DNA of 64,000 bases, taken from Novacetimonas pomaceti (GTDB taxonomy: Bacteria; Pseudomonadota; Alphaproteobacteria; Acetobacterales; Acetobacteraceae). The translations under genes and the position numbers were made by a program. The number at the start of each line of letters is the position of its first letter. Position 1 is the first letter of the stretch. The stretch covers positions 1-64,000 of the forward strand of contig NZ_NOXG01000012.1 of assembly GCF_003207955.1 (NCBI RefSeq), given 5' to 3'. A model generated the notes under the pieces. The model was not told the origin of the DNA and made no database searches. It worked only from the letters and a program-made list of their open reading frames with translations. Of this stretch, positions 42,173-51,281 are shown in pieces.

Positions 42173-42288
42173 GGGTCCCCCATGAAATGGCTCATGAAAC
42201 GGCTGTTGCCCGGATCGTAAATCCGCCTGCGTTCCCATGCGGATCCCAATATCGTGACTGTCGTGTCCGCAGCGTATAAACTGAACGC

Positions 42289-42957
42289 ATGAGTGAAAAT
42301 GCAATAAACGGGGCCTTCTGGCACGCGAAATGGCAGCGCAATGAAATCGGCTTTCATGAACGCCAGCCCAATGCGTTCCTGATCCGCCACTTTCCCGCGA
42401 TGCATCTTGCGGCAGGGTCGCGCATCTTCCTGCCCCTGTGTGGGAAAAGCCTCGATATCCACTGGCTGCTGGCACGGGGATATAAGGTCTGCGGCATTGA
42501 ACTGAGCGATATTGCGGTCCGGCAGCTGTTTGCTGAACTCGACCTGGTCCCGCGCATTACCGCGACGGGCAGGCTGCGGCGGTTCGAGGCCAAGGGGCTG
42601 TGCATTTTTGTTGGCGATTTCTTTGACCTGAGCCGACAGGAACTGGGACATGTCGATGGGGTCTATGACCGCGCGGCGCTCATCGCCCTGCCCGCGCCTG
42701 TCAGGCAGCGTTATGCCACGCACCTGATTTCGATTACGGATGCGGCACCCCAGCTTCTGATCTGTCTTGATTATGATCAGGCATGTCGCGCGGGACCGCC
42801 CTTTTCGGTCAATGAGGCCGAGGTCCGACGACATTATGAAGACAGGTTCGAACTGACCTGTCTGGAAAGGCAGGACGTCCCCGGTGGCCTGAAGGGCGCC
42901 TGCCCTGCAATGGAAATCGTCTGGAAGCTGGAACCCCGCGACGAAACAGCGCGGTAA
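42289..42957 (+). CDS. tpm: Thiopurine S-methyltransferase
   Basis: The protein (222 residues) starts with FWHAKWQRNEIGFHERQPNA, the bacterial TPMT signature. It has the SAM-binding blocks IFLPLCGKSLDIHWLLARGY and CGIELSDIAVRQLF and the acidic VYDRAALIALPAPVRQRY motif. Bacterial TPMTs methylate thiopurines and also selenite, tellurite or thiols, giving volatile or less toxic products. Length is normal. The next plus-strand gene is the antiporter, 288 bp away. Confidence 0.92.
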   Translation: MSENAINGAFWHAKWQRNEIGFHERQPNAFLIRHFPAMHLAAGSRIFLPLCGKSLDIHWLLARGYKVCGIELSDIAVRQLFAELDLVPRITATGRLRRFEAKGLCIFVGDFFDLSRQELGHVDGVYDRAALIALPAPVRQRYATHLISITDAAPQLLICLDYDQACRAGPPFSVNEAEVRRHYEDRFELTCLERQDVPGGLKGACPAMEIVWKLEPRDETAR

Positions 42958-43245
42958 GCCGCCCATCAGGCGGGAAGCAACGCCTGGCCATGTCATCAAT
43001 ATCATGGGGAAAAGAGGAACGTGTCGAATTGGCCCGGTTAAACCGCATGAAGCGGGAGGGAAAGCTGATATCGAGAATGTGAACCCATTTCAGGGCACCT
43101 GAAAATAATGAATATATAACAATGTATTATTTCATACATATGGCAGGTGGCGGGATGTGATCCCTCCATCAATAGAATGTAAAATTTGCATATCAGGCAT
43201 GAAAAAACGTACACTCTTCCTCCAATAAGCGAGGGAGGATAGATC
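42958..43245. promoter_or_regulatory. Antiporter copy 2 upstream region with ribosome-binding-site hairpin
   Basis: AT-rich upstream DNA without an ORF. Just before the ATG, TCCTCC (43218-43223) can pair with GGAGGA (43234-43239), which is the Shine-Dalgarno of the antiporter gene. This gives a 6-bp stem and 10-base loop that would hide the ribosome binding site. Confidence 0.5.
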
Positions 43246-44502
43246 ATGTCAGATATTACGGCGCTTATTCTGGATGCGGGTGTCTTCGTGCTGCTGCCGT
43301 GGCTTGCGTGGCGGCTCATGCAGCGCGCCATCCCGATCGTTGTCCTTCCGATCCTTGTCGGCATTACTCTGGCCGCCCTGCATATGCCGGTCGGGCGGCT
43401 GGGGATTCCGTCCACCTATGGTACCGATATCGGCTGGGTGGCGGTCCTGATCCTTGCCTTTACGGCGGGACTGGAAATGTGGCAGCACCCCGGCGAGGAT
43501 CCCGCCGTGCAGTCCATACCCCAGCCATCTGTCGGGCGGCTGCTTGGCGGGGCGTTCGTCGCCATGGCGGTGCCGTTCGTTGTTGGTTCGGCCCTGATCC
43601 ATCAGTTTTTCCTGCCCCTTCGCGGATGGCAGCCGCCGCATGCGACCGGCATGATCGCGGCGCTGGGGATTGGCCTGTGCATCGCCGTAAGCGCCCTGCC
43701 GGTGCTGATCGGGGTGGTGCGGGAACTCGAACCCGCGCAGAAACCGCTCGGGCAACTGGCGCTCAAGCTTGCGGTGGTTGATGACGCGACCCTGTGGATC
43801 GGGCTGGCCGCCCTGCAGTTCGCGGCAAGGGGATCGGCCGCGCTGCATGGCTGGAGCGCCATGCAGTTCATTGCCGTCGGCCTGCTGGCGGCCCTTGCCC
43901 TGATGGGAAGCTGGGCGACGCGCAACCTGCGCCATCCGCCCTTATGGCTGATCTGGGGCTGCCTGCCGCTTTATCTGGCGGCAGGTTCGTGGGCGAGCAT
44001 GCAGCTCGGGCTGCATGAACTGATCGGGGCCTATTTCGCCGGGGCCGTCATGCCGCCGGGCTGGGTCCGGCGCCTGCCGGTGGAAAAGGTCGGCACGTTC
44101 GCCCTGATCTGGTTCGCGCCGATGTTCTTTGGCCATAGCGGCCTGCACATCAATGGCGATGCCCTGACATGGCCGTCGGTCCTTGCCTCCGTCATGCTCG
44201 TGGTGATTTCCATTACCTCCAAGATGGGCGGGGTCTATCTGTTTGCCCCGGCGGCGGACCTGAGCGGGCGGCAGAAGCTGGCGATCGGTTCGCTGCTGCA
44301 GTGCAAGGGCCTGATGGAAATCGTGGCGGCCACGATCCTGCATGCCCAGGGCATGATTTCGGAGTTCGCATTTACGTCCCTGATGCTGCTTGCGGTCATT
44401 TCGACGATACTGACGGGTCCCCTGTTCCAGTTCGTCGCCCCACGCCCGCGCAAGGCACCCGCCCCACGCGCATGTCAAAGGGTGGTGCCCGTTCAGGAAT
44501 GA
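43246..44502 (+). CDS. Cation/proton antiporter (CPA2-type membrane domain), copy 2
   Basis: A 418-residue paralogue of the protein at 1091-2302, matching along its whole length with only small gaps (IPIVVLPILVGIT, GWVAVLILAFTAGLEMWQ, VVDDATLWIGLAALQFAARG, LHELIGAYFAGAVMPPGWVR, FFGHSGLHINGDALTWPS). It has about 12 membrane segments and no Kef-type regulatory domain, so it is a transport-only monovalent cation/proton exchanger by family. Ion unknown. Strong Shine-Dalgarno GGGAGG, possibly masked by a hairpin. The tail RKAPAPRACQRVVPVQE is longer than in copy 1. A palindromic repeat lies after its stop. Confidence 0.82.
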   Translation: MSDITALILDAGVFVLLPWLAWRLMQRAIPIVVLPILVGITLAALHMPVGRLGIPSTYGTDIGWVAVLILAFTAGLEMWQHPGEDPAVQSIPQPSVGRLLGGAFVAMAVPFVVGSALIHQFFLPLRGWQPPHATGMIAALGIGLCIAVSALPVLIGVVRELEPAQKPLGQLALKLAVVDDATLWIGLAALQFAARGSAALHGWSAMQFIAVGLLAALALMGSWATRNLRHPPLWLIWGCLPLYLAAGSWASMQLGLHELIGAYFAGAVMPPGWVRRLPVEKVGTFALIWFAPMFFGHSGLHINGDALTWPSVLASVMLVVISITSKMGGVYLFAPAADLSGRQKLAIGSLLQCKGLMEIVAATILHAQGMISEFAFTSLMLLAVISTILTGPLFQFVAPRPRKAPAPRACQRVVPVQE

Positions 44503-44567
44503 GATGCCTGCAGGCCATGCCCGCCCGGGACAACATGGCCTGCATATCCTTCAAGTCGGATTTGGCA

Positions 44568-44720
44568 GGCTATTTGAAAACAATCCGTTGATAAAAAATA
44601 AAAGTTTTTGGGTGTCGCCTTTTTTTAAAAAGGTGACGTCCTTCGAAGCTTTTTATAAAAAGCTTCACCAAAAACTTTTATGAATTCAGGGTATTATCGG
44701 TCCTGCCCTTTCAAATAGCC
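44568..44720. repeat. Dispersed palindromic element, full copy B
   Basis: The 153-bp block begins GGCTATTTGAAA and ends TTTCAAATAGCC, a perfect 12-bp inverted repeat. Inside, AAGTTTTTGG pairs with CCAAAAACTT around two hairpins: GTCGCC(T/A)nGGTGAC and GAAGCTTTTTATAAAAAGCTTC. The hairpins are in the opposite order to copy A, so this copy is inverted. It ends two bases before the stop codon of the outer-membrane factor gene, in a convergent gap. Confidence 0.78.
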
Positions 44721-44722
44721 TC

Positions 44723-46123
44723 TCATCCCCTGCCCCAGTCCCCGCCCATGGCGCGGATAAGGTCGATACCCCCCACAAGACGACGCGTATTGACCGTAAT
44801 CAGGTCTTCGCGCGCCTGTAATTCCGCTGTCTGCGCGATGACAACCTGAAGGTAATCCACCGCGCCCTCCCGATACTGGATGGCAGCCAGCTGATCGGTC
44901 CGCGTGGCGGCGGCGACGGCTTCATCCTGCCGTGCCGAGGCATCGGCCAGATGATTGAGCAACGCCAGCTGGTCCTCCACCTCGCGAAAGGCATTGAGGG
45001 CCACCTGCCGGTAATTCGCGGCGGCTTCGGCATATTCCGCATGGGTGATCGCCAGATTGGCGAACCGCCGCCCGCCATCGAATATCGCCAGCGTGGCAAG
45101 GGCCGGTCCCAGCGCCCATACGCCCGACCCCGCCGACAGCAGCGTATTTGTCGTGCTTTCCGATCCGCCGGTCGCGCCCAGCGTGATGTTGGGAAAGAAT
45201 GCCGCCTTCGCGACCCCGATCCGCGCATTGGCCGCGACCATGTGACGCTCGGCCGAAGCGACGTCCGGCCGACGTTCAAGCAGCCGGGACGGGGCGGTGA
45301 CGGGAATGACCGGCACGGGCACAAGGTCGTCGCGCGGCGTCACGGAAAAGGTGGAAGGCTGTTCACCGACCAGCACGGCGATGGCGTGTTCAAGCAGAGC
45401 CCGGTCTGCGACCTGCTGTTCCAGCCGGGACTGGACCGTGGCCAGCTGGGTCCGCGCCCGCCCGACATCCAGTTCGTTCGAGGCCCCGCCGGCAAAGCGT
45501 TTCGTCGTCAGGTCCAGCGCCGCCGAATAGGCCGCCATGGTCTTTTGTAGCAGGCTGATGCGGGCATCGAGGCCGCGCAGCTGGAAATAATCGTCACCCA
45601 GTTCCCCTTCAAGGCTGAGCCGCAGGGAGGCAAGGTCGCCCGCGCTTGCCTGCGCGTCGGCCCGCGCGGCCCTGACCAGGTTGCGGATGCGGCCCCAGAT
45701 GTCCGGCTCCCACGAAATGGTGCCGCCCGCGTCGTAATCACGATATTCATAATAACGTCCTGTCGCGGGGAACAGCGCGCGTTCGCGCTGCGCGCTGGCG
45801 GTGGCGTCGACCTGGGGAAAGAACTCGGCCCGCGCGCGACGGACAAGCGCGCGCGCCTGGTCATATCGCGCCACCGCCGCCGCCAGATGTGGGCTGCCAT
45901 GTTCGATCCTGTCCTCCAGCCGGTCCAGTTCGTCATCGTCCATGATTTTCCACCATGCGCCGCGCCCCACGCTGTCTGCAGGGGTGACGGGCGTCCATGG
46001 TCCGCTTTCGCGGAAGGTGGCCGGAATATCCGCCATGACCGGTTTTCTGTAACGCGGGGAGAGGTCGCATCCACACAGCAGGGAGACAAGGAGGACGATC
46101 CCCCTGCGCCACTCAGGACGCAT
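44723..46123 (-). CDS. RND efflux outer-membrane factor, NodT-family lipoprotein
   Basis: The TolC-like protein has a lipoprotein signal (MRPEWRRGIVLLVSLLCGCD, lipobox LLCGC), then two repeats of the OMF fold. Typical segments are DDELDRLEDRIEHGSPHLAA, then ARALVRRARAEFFPQVDATA, with the second repeat RHMVAANARIGVAKAAFFPN and TEL/IAQTAELQAREDL near the end. It forms the outer-membrane exit duct for the adjacent RND pump. The frame opens at 46162, but the Met at 46123 starts the signal and overlaps the end of the fusion protein gene by 11 bases, so translation is likely coupled. Confidence 0.9.
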   Translation of the reverse strand: MRPEWRRGIVLLVSLLCGCDLSPRYRKPVMADIPATFRESGPWTPVTPADSVGRGAWWKIMDDDELDRLEDRIEHGSPHLAAAVARYDQARALVRRARAEFFPQVDATASAQRERALFPATGRYYEYRDYDAGGTISWEPDIWGRIRNLVRAARADAQASAGDLASLRLSLEGELGDDYFQLRGLDARISLLQKTMAAYSAALDLTTKRFAGGASNELDVGRARTQLATVQSRLEQQVADRALLEHAIAVLVGEQPSTFSVTPRDDLVPVPVIPVTAPSRLLERRPDVASAERHMVAANARIGVAKAAFFPNITLGATGGSESTTNTLLSAGSGVWALGPALATLAIFDGGRRFANLAITHAEYAEAAANYRQVALNAFREVEDQLALLNHLADASARQDEAVAAATRTDQLAAIQYREGAVDYLQVVIAQTAELQAREDLITVNTRRLVGGIDLIRAMGGDWGRG

Positions 46124-47288
46124 GTCCGTCCTCACGCGGTTTGACCGGATCGCCCTCGGCAATATCGTCGGGCGGGTTGTCGATGACCCTGCTGCGCGGG
46201 GTCAGGCCCGTGACCTCCAGTTCGGTCCCGAAATCGGTCATGATGGAGATGGGCTGGATATGGACGTGATTGCTGTCATCGACCACCGCCACTGTTGTCC
46301 CGTCCCTGCGGAACAGCAGGCTGCTGGCCGGAATGCGCGCCGATGGCGGGACCTGCGGCCCCGGCCCATGGAACGTAAAGGAAATCTGCGCATACGCCCC
46401 GGGTTTCAGCAGGTTTTCCGCATTGTCATAGACAAGCTGGACCAGCATGGTGCCCGACTGGGAATCAACGGCGTCGGCGGAATGCAGCAGGTGCGCCTCG
46501 AACCTGCGTTCCTGGTAATCGGGAACGGTGAAACGGGCGATGAACCCTTCGCGCATCCGCGCGGCATAGGCCTGTGGCACCCGGACATACAGCCGCAGCC
46601 GGGTTACGTCCGATACGCTGAACAGGGGCTGCGCGGCAGCGGTGCCAGCGACGATCAGCGCGCCGATATCGGTCGCGCGGCTGGTTACGACCCCCGAAAA
46701 TGGCGCGATGATGCGCTTGAACCCCGACAGCGTTTCCAGCCGCCCGACCTCTGCCTCCGCCTCGTGACGGGCGGCTTCACTGGCGGCGAGGTTGCCGCGA
46801 CGTTCGTCCGTCTCCTGCTGGGAAACGGCATTCTGCGCGACAAGGCGATCCCACCGCCGCGACGTGATGCGCGCGAGGTCGCGCTGCGCCGTACGGGTGC
46901 CCAGCGCCGCGCGCGCACCGGCAAGCTGAAGGTCGACATCGGGCGTATCGATTTCCGCCAGAAGCTCGCCTTCCGTCACCTTCTGTCCGATATCGACATA
47001 CCAGCGCCGCAGGTAGCCATTGGTCCGCGCATAGACGGGGGCCGTGTACCATGCCTGAAGGATGCCGGGCAGGACCAGCGTATCGACCGCGTGACCGCCC
47101 GGATGGACGACGGTCACGCTCGGCACCAGCGCGGCCATGGTCGTGGCATGCAGCTGCCGGCGGGAATGGAGACGTTCAAGGAGACCTGTTACAAGGATGA
47201 GCGCAAAGAGGCCGGCCCCGCCGATCACGATCCACCGCAGCCGTATCCTGTGTCCCGCATGCTGTATCGACCGGTCCGCGTTAGCCAT
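46113..47288 (-). CDS. RND efflux periplasmic adaptor (HlyD/AcrA family)
   Basis: The 391-residue protein has an N-terminal membrane anchor (RWIVIGGAGLFALILVTGLL), the lipoyl halves (YLRRWYVDIGQKVTEGELLA and later FKRIIAPFSGVVTSRATDIG), a helical hairpin rich in Ala and Arg (AARHEAEAEVGRLETLSG), and the beta-barrel and membrane-proximal domains (VRVPQAYAARMREGFIARFT). It bridges the RND pump and the outer-membrane factor. The ATG lies inside the last codons of the pump gene (stop TAA overlaps ATGGCTAA), which shows coupling. No regulator is adjacent. Confidence 0.92.
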   Translation of the reverse strand: MANADRSIQHAGHRIRLRWIVIGGAGLFALILVTGLLERLHSRRQLHATTMAALVPSVTVVHPGGHAVDTLVLPGILQAWYTAPVYARTNGYLRRWYVDIGQKVTEGELLAEIDTPDVDLQLAGARAALGTRTAQRDLARITSRRWDRLVAQNAVSQQETDERRGNLAASEAARHEAEAEVGRLETLSGFKRIIAPFSGVVTSRATDIGALIVAGTAAAQPLFSVSDVTRLRLYVRVPQAYAARMREGFIARFTVPDYQERRFEAHLLHSADAVDSQSGTMLVQLVYDNAENLLKPGAYAQISFTFHGPGPQVPPSARIPASSLLFRRDGTTVAVVDDSNHVHIQPISIMTDFGTELEVTGLTPRSRVIDNPPDDIAEGDPVKPREDGHAS

Positions 47289-50200
47289 GGGCCTGCGCCC
47301 CGCCCGGCTGATGGCGCGCGCGCCGGTCATAGATGACGGCGAACAGTGTCGGCACGAAAAACAGGGAGGCGCAGGTCGCGAACAGCAGGCCACCGATGAC
47401 GGCACGTCCCAGCGGCGCGTTCTGTTCCCCCCCCTCCCCCAGCCCGAGCGCCATGGGCAGCATGCCGATGACCATCGCCAGCGCCGTCATCAGGACGGGC
47501 CGCAGGCGGGTGCTGCCCGCGGTCACGGCCGCGCGGATCGCATCGCCATGTTCCGCCAGCTGTTCACGGCAGAAGGTGATGACAAGGATGGAGTTCGCCG
47601 TGGCGACCCCCATGCACATGATCGCCCCCGTCAGCGCGGGCACCGAAAGCGGGGTGCGCGTGGCGAACAGCATCCAGCATATGCCCGCCAGCGCCCCCGG
47701 CAGGGCAAGGACCACGATGCAGGGGTCGGTCCAGCTCTGGAAATTGATGACGATCAGCAGGTAAATCAGCACGATCGCGCCCAGAAGGCCGAACCCCATG
47801 CCCGAAAATGCGGTTGTCATGGCCTGGTACTGCCCGCGCAGCGTAACGGTTACGGTCTGTGGCCGTTCATGTTCCAGATGGCGCAGCACCGCCTGCACGT
47901 CCGTTGCGATCGCGCCAAGGTCGCGGCCATCCGCGCCCGCGAAAACATCGATGAGGGAGCGGATGTTGTACTGCGCCTCCACCGGCGAGGTCGTATCGCG
48001 CGTAATCGTGCCCAGCGCGCCAAGCACCTGCAGCTGCGATGTCGCAATCCCGGTCACCGGCAGGCCGATGACATCCGCCAGCGAACTGATCCGGTATTCC
48101 GGCATCTGCACCGCGATGGGATAGGTTACCATGCTGTGCGGATCCACCCAGTAGAGCGGCGCGGTCTGCACCGTGCCGGCAATCGAGGTCGCGATGCTGC
48201 TGGTCACGTCGCTTTCGGTCAGGCCCAGCTGATTGATGCGGGTCCGGTCCGCATCGAAGCGGAGTTCGGGGTAATGTCCCGGCTGCTGGATACGGGCATC
48301 GACCAGCCCGTCGATCCGGCGGATCTGGCGCAGGATCCGTTCCGCGAACTGCCGCGTATCGGCCGGGTCGGGGCCGGAAACCTGGATGTCTATGGGCGCT
48401 GGCGCCCCGAAATTGAGGATCTGGCTGGTGATGTCCGACGGAAGGAAGGCAAAGGTTGCCTCGGGGAACAGTTTCGGCAGTTCGTTGCGCAGAAGGCGGA
48501 TATAATACCCGGTGGGTCGATGGTCCGGCCTGAGTGCCACGATGATGTCCCCATCCTGCGGCCCGATCGTGCCTGACGCGTTATAGGCCGTGTTGATGGA
48601 ACTGGTGGGCAGGCCGATATTATCGGCGATCGAGTCCAGTTCGGCCGGTGCGATCCGCCTGCGGATCTGCTTTTCGATCCGCTGGAACAGGGCCGACGAT
48701 TCCTCGATCCGCATGCCCACCGGACCGCGCACATGCAGCGTCAGGGTGCCGGCATCCACCTGCGGAAAGAAATTGCGTCCCAGAAAGGGCAGCAGCCCCA
48801 TGCTCAGCAACGCAAAGCCGAGGAAACCGCCGACGAACCGCCCCCGATGTTCCAGCACCCCTTCGAGCAGCGCGCCGTAACGGGTGCGCAGGGCATCGAA
48901 CCTTCGTTCGAACCCTTTCTGGAATTTCTGGAAAATCCCCTTCCTGCCGCCTTCGTCATGGTGGGCGCGCAGCAGGAACATCGCCATGGTCGGCACCAGC
49001 GTGCGGGACAGCACAAAGGACATCACCATCGCGAACATGACCGAAAGCGCCATCGGCACGAACAGGAACCCCGCGACACCGGGCAGGTAGAACATCGGCA
49101 CGAACACGATGCATATGCATATCAGCGAAAGAAAGGCGGGGACGATGATCTCCCCCGATCCATCGATGATCGCGGCGTGGACATCCTTGCCCATTTCAAG
49201 GTGGCGTTCGATATTCTCGATCGTCACGGTCGCCTCGTCCACAAGGATCCCCACCGCCAGCGCAAGGCCGCCCAGCGTCATGACATTCAGGGTCTCGCCC
49301 AGTGTGGACAGGGCCGTGATCGCCCCCATGACCGACAGCGGGATGGAGGTCGCGACAATCAGCGTCGAACGCCACGACCCGAGGAACAGCAGGATCATGA
49401 GGCTGGTCAGGCAGGCTGCGATCGCGCCCTCGCGCATGACGCCGTTGACCGCCGCCTTCACGAACAGCGACTGATCGTTGACAAGGCGGAGCCGGAGCTG
49501 TTTCGGCAGGCCGCGTGTCGCATCGGGCACCATGTCCCTGATGCCCTGCACGATGGAAATGGTGGAGGTCGCGCCCGATTTCAGGACGGTCATCAGGGCG
49601 GAACGCTGTCCATCGACATGGACGACGTTCTGCTGCGGCATCGCGCCGTCGCGCACGTGGGCCACGTCGCGCACGCGCACCACCGCGCCGTTTATCGTCC
49701 GTACCGGCAGCATGTTGAGCTGTTCCACCGAAACCGGCTGGTTGTTCAGCCTGAAATTATACTGGTATTCCCCGATCTTTACGAAGCCCGCCGGCGTGAT
49801 CTGGGTCTGGCTGCCCAGGGCGGTGCCGACATCCTGCGCCGAGACGCCACGCGACTGCAGCTGCCGGGGGTCAAGGTCCATCTGGATCTGGCGCACCCGC
49901 CCGCCATAGGGATACGGAATCGCGGCCCCCGGCACCGTGACAAGCCGGTTGCGGATGAAGTTGAATCCGTAATCATACATCTGCTGTTCGGTCAGCCCCT
50001 GTCCCGACAGGGCGATCTGGACAATGGGCACCGTCGATGCGCTGTAGTTGAGGATCAGCGGTGGCGTGGTGCCGACAGGAAGCTGGCGCAGGATCGTCTG
50101 CGCGATGGCCGTGACCTGCGCGTTGGCGATGCGGACATCGGTGCCGGGCTGGAAGAAGATCTTGGTGACGCCAATGCCCGTAAGCGACTGCCCCTCGATA

Positions 50201-50442
50201 TGTTCGATGTTGTTGACGGTGGTTGTCAGCACCCGCTGGAATGGCAGTTCGATGCGTCCCGACATGTCCTGCGGGGAAAGGTTGCTGTAGGTCCATGCCA
50301 CGGCAATGACGGGAATGCCGATATCGGGAAAGATGTCCTGTGGCGTGCGGATGGCGCACAGCACGCCGGCAATGGCGATCAGGATCGCCATCACGACGAA
50401 GGTATAGGGCCGGGCAAGCGCCAGACGGACAATCGCGTTCAT
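47281..50442 (-). CDS. RND family efflux pump, inner-membrane permease (AcrB/MdtBC-like)
   Basis: This 1053-residue proton-driven exporter has the usual two repeats of six membrane helices and large periplasmic loops. Visible marks are FPDIGIPVIAVAWTYSNLSP near the N-terminus, the TM4 relay region GILVDEATVTIENIERHLEM (Asp-Glu where AcrB has Asp-Asp), and second-half blocks MGFGLLGAIVLIYLLIVINF and GVATANSILVITFCREQLAE. It is first in the three-gene operon pump-adaptor-outer-membrane factor. The substrate range cannot be told; the VDEATV variant is common among environmental proteobacterial pumps. Upstream Shine-Dalgarno not obvious. Confidence 0.93.
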   Translation of the reverse strand: MNAIVRLALARPYTFVVMAILIAIAGVLCAIRTPQDIFPDIGIPVIAVAWTYSNLSPQDMSGRIELPFQRVLTTTVNNIEHIEGQSLTGIGVTKIFFQPGTDVRIANAQVTAIAQTILRQLPVGTTPPLILNYSASTVPIVQIALSGQGLTEQQMYDYGFNFIRNRLVTVPGAAIPYPYGGRVRQIQMDLDPRQLQSRGVSAQDVGTALGSQTQITPAGFVKIGEYQYNFRLNNQPVSVEQLNMLPVRTINGAVVRVRDVAHVRDGAMPQQNVVHVDGQRSALMTVLKSGATSTISIVQGIRDMVPDATRGLPKQLRLRLVNDQSLFVKAAVNGVMREGAIAACLTSLMILLFLGSWRSTLIVATSIPLSVMGAITALSTLGETLNVMTLGGLALAVGILVDEATVTIENIERHLEMGKDVHAAIIDGSGEIIVPAFLSLICICIVFVPMFYLPGVAGFLFVPMALSVMFAMVMSFVLSRTLVPTMAMFLLRAHHDEGGRKGIFQKFQKGFERRFDALRTRYGALLEGVLEHRGRFVGGFLGFALLSMGLLPFLGRNFFPQVDAGTLTLHVRGPVGMRIEESSALFQRIEKQIRRRIAPAELDSIADNIGLPTSSINTAYNASGTIGPQDGDIIVALRPDHRPTGYYIRLLRNELPKLFPEATFAFLPSDITSQILNFGAPAPIDIQVSGPDPADTRQFAERILRQIRRIDGLVDARIQQPGHYPELRFDADRTRINQLGLTESDVTSSIATSIAGTVQTAPLYWVDPHSMVTYPIAVQMPEYRISSLADVIGLPVTGIATSQLQVLGALGTITRDTTSPVEAQYNIRSLIDVFAGADGRDLGAIATDVQAVLRHLEHERPQTVTVTLRGQYQAMTTAFSGMGFGLLGAIVLIYLLIVINFQSWTDPCIVVLALPGALAGICWMLFATRTPLSVPALTGAIMCMGVATANSILVITFCREQLAEHGDAIRAAVTAGSTRLRPVLMTALAMVIGMLPMALGLGEGGEQNAPLGRAVIGGLLFATCASLFFVPTLFAVIYDRRARHQPGGAQAHG

Positions 50443-50825
50443 GCCCCGGGGCTATCCCCTGCAGCTTGTGCCGGCATGCGATCCCCGGCCCCGCTGCGAT
50501 CCCCTTCCCACACGCAGGGGGTGGATGGCACGTTTCCCCCTGATGACGACCCGCTTTTTCATGATCGTGCTCCCTGACGTCACCACCGGTTCCTGTGGTT
50601 CGGTCCCTGCGGTTCTGGCTGGTTTCACGCTGAACGCATGAATGGGGAGATCGGATGACATCAAATTCCGAAAAAACCGCCGCTGCCGCTCCAGCGGCCA
50701 TGCCGGGTTTCAGGCAATGACCAAGCGCCCATGCGCGATGTCACGCAGGTTACGGGAAACGGTCATGGAAAGCCGTGGCATGACAGCCGGTTTCCGGCGG
50801 TGCGCAACCGCCGGAACACAGCGGA
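50443..50825. other. Intergenic region with terminator-like hairpin after crcB
   Basis: No supportable gene in these 383 bp. TTCCGGCGGT (50792-50801) and ACCGCCGGAA (50807-50816) form a 10-bp stem just after the crcB stop and may end its transcript, though no T-run follows. The rest should hold the RND operon promoter; I could not identify it. Confidence 0.45.
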
Positions 50826-51245
50826 TCAGTGATGCCCGATGGTCGTGTCGGCCTGGTTCAGGGCCTGTGCCGCGTAATAGCCGAACGATACGGCGATCAT
50901 GCACAGGACCACGGAAAGCCCCATGTTGAGAAAGGCCTTTTCCGGCGTCCCGTTGCGGAAAAGGTCCAGCGTCTGGAGGCTGAATGAGGAAAACGTCGTA
51001 TATCCGCCACAGATCCCCACCATGAATACAAGCCTGCCTGTCTCCGGGACATGCAGGCGTCCCCCCGCCATGGTCAGCCCGGCGAAAAATGCGATGGCGA
51101 AGGAACCGGTCACATTGATCAGGATCGTCCCCCATGGCAGGGACTGGCTCCATCGTGCGGTCGCCAGTCCGACCCAGTAGCGCAGGACGGTCCCCGTCGC
51201 GCCCCCAAGCGCGATCAGGAGGGTAGGCAGGACATTCGAATACAT
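50826..51245 (-). CDS. crcB: CrcB/Fluc fluoride ion channel
   Basis: The 139-residue, four-helix protein has the Fluc marks: GGATGTVLRYWVGLA in helix 1, NVTGSFAIAFFAG in helix 2 with the pore Asn, and GICGGYTTFSSFSLQTLDLF with the TTFSSFS fluoride-coordinating stretch. Fluc channels are dual-topology dimers that expel fluoride from the cytoplasm, protecting acid-exposed cells in which HF enters readily. GGGAGAG precedes the ATG. It follows the universal stress protein gene by 36 bp and is probably co-transcribed with it. I saw no fluoride riboswitch in front of either. Confidence 0.92.
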   Translation of the reverse strand: MYSNVLPTLLIALGGATGTVLRYWVGLATARWSQSLPWGTILINVTGSFAIAFFAGLTMAGGRLHVPETGRLVFMVGICGGYTTFSSFSLQTLDLFRNGTPEKAFLNMGLSVVLCMIAVSFGYYAAQALNQADTTIGHH

Positions 51246-51281
51246 GGGTGACTTTCTCTCCCGTCTTTTGCGGTGGTGGTT

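Noticed and set aside
48733..50577. A 614-codon open frame on the plus strand
   Set aside because: Antisense shadow of the RND pump; the text is rich in Arg, His, Gln and Asp without any family pattern.
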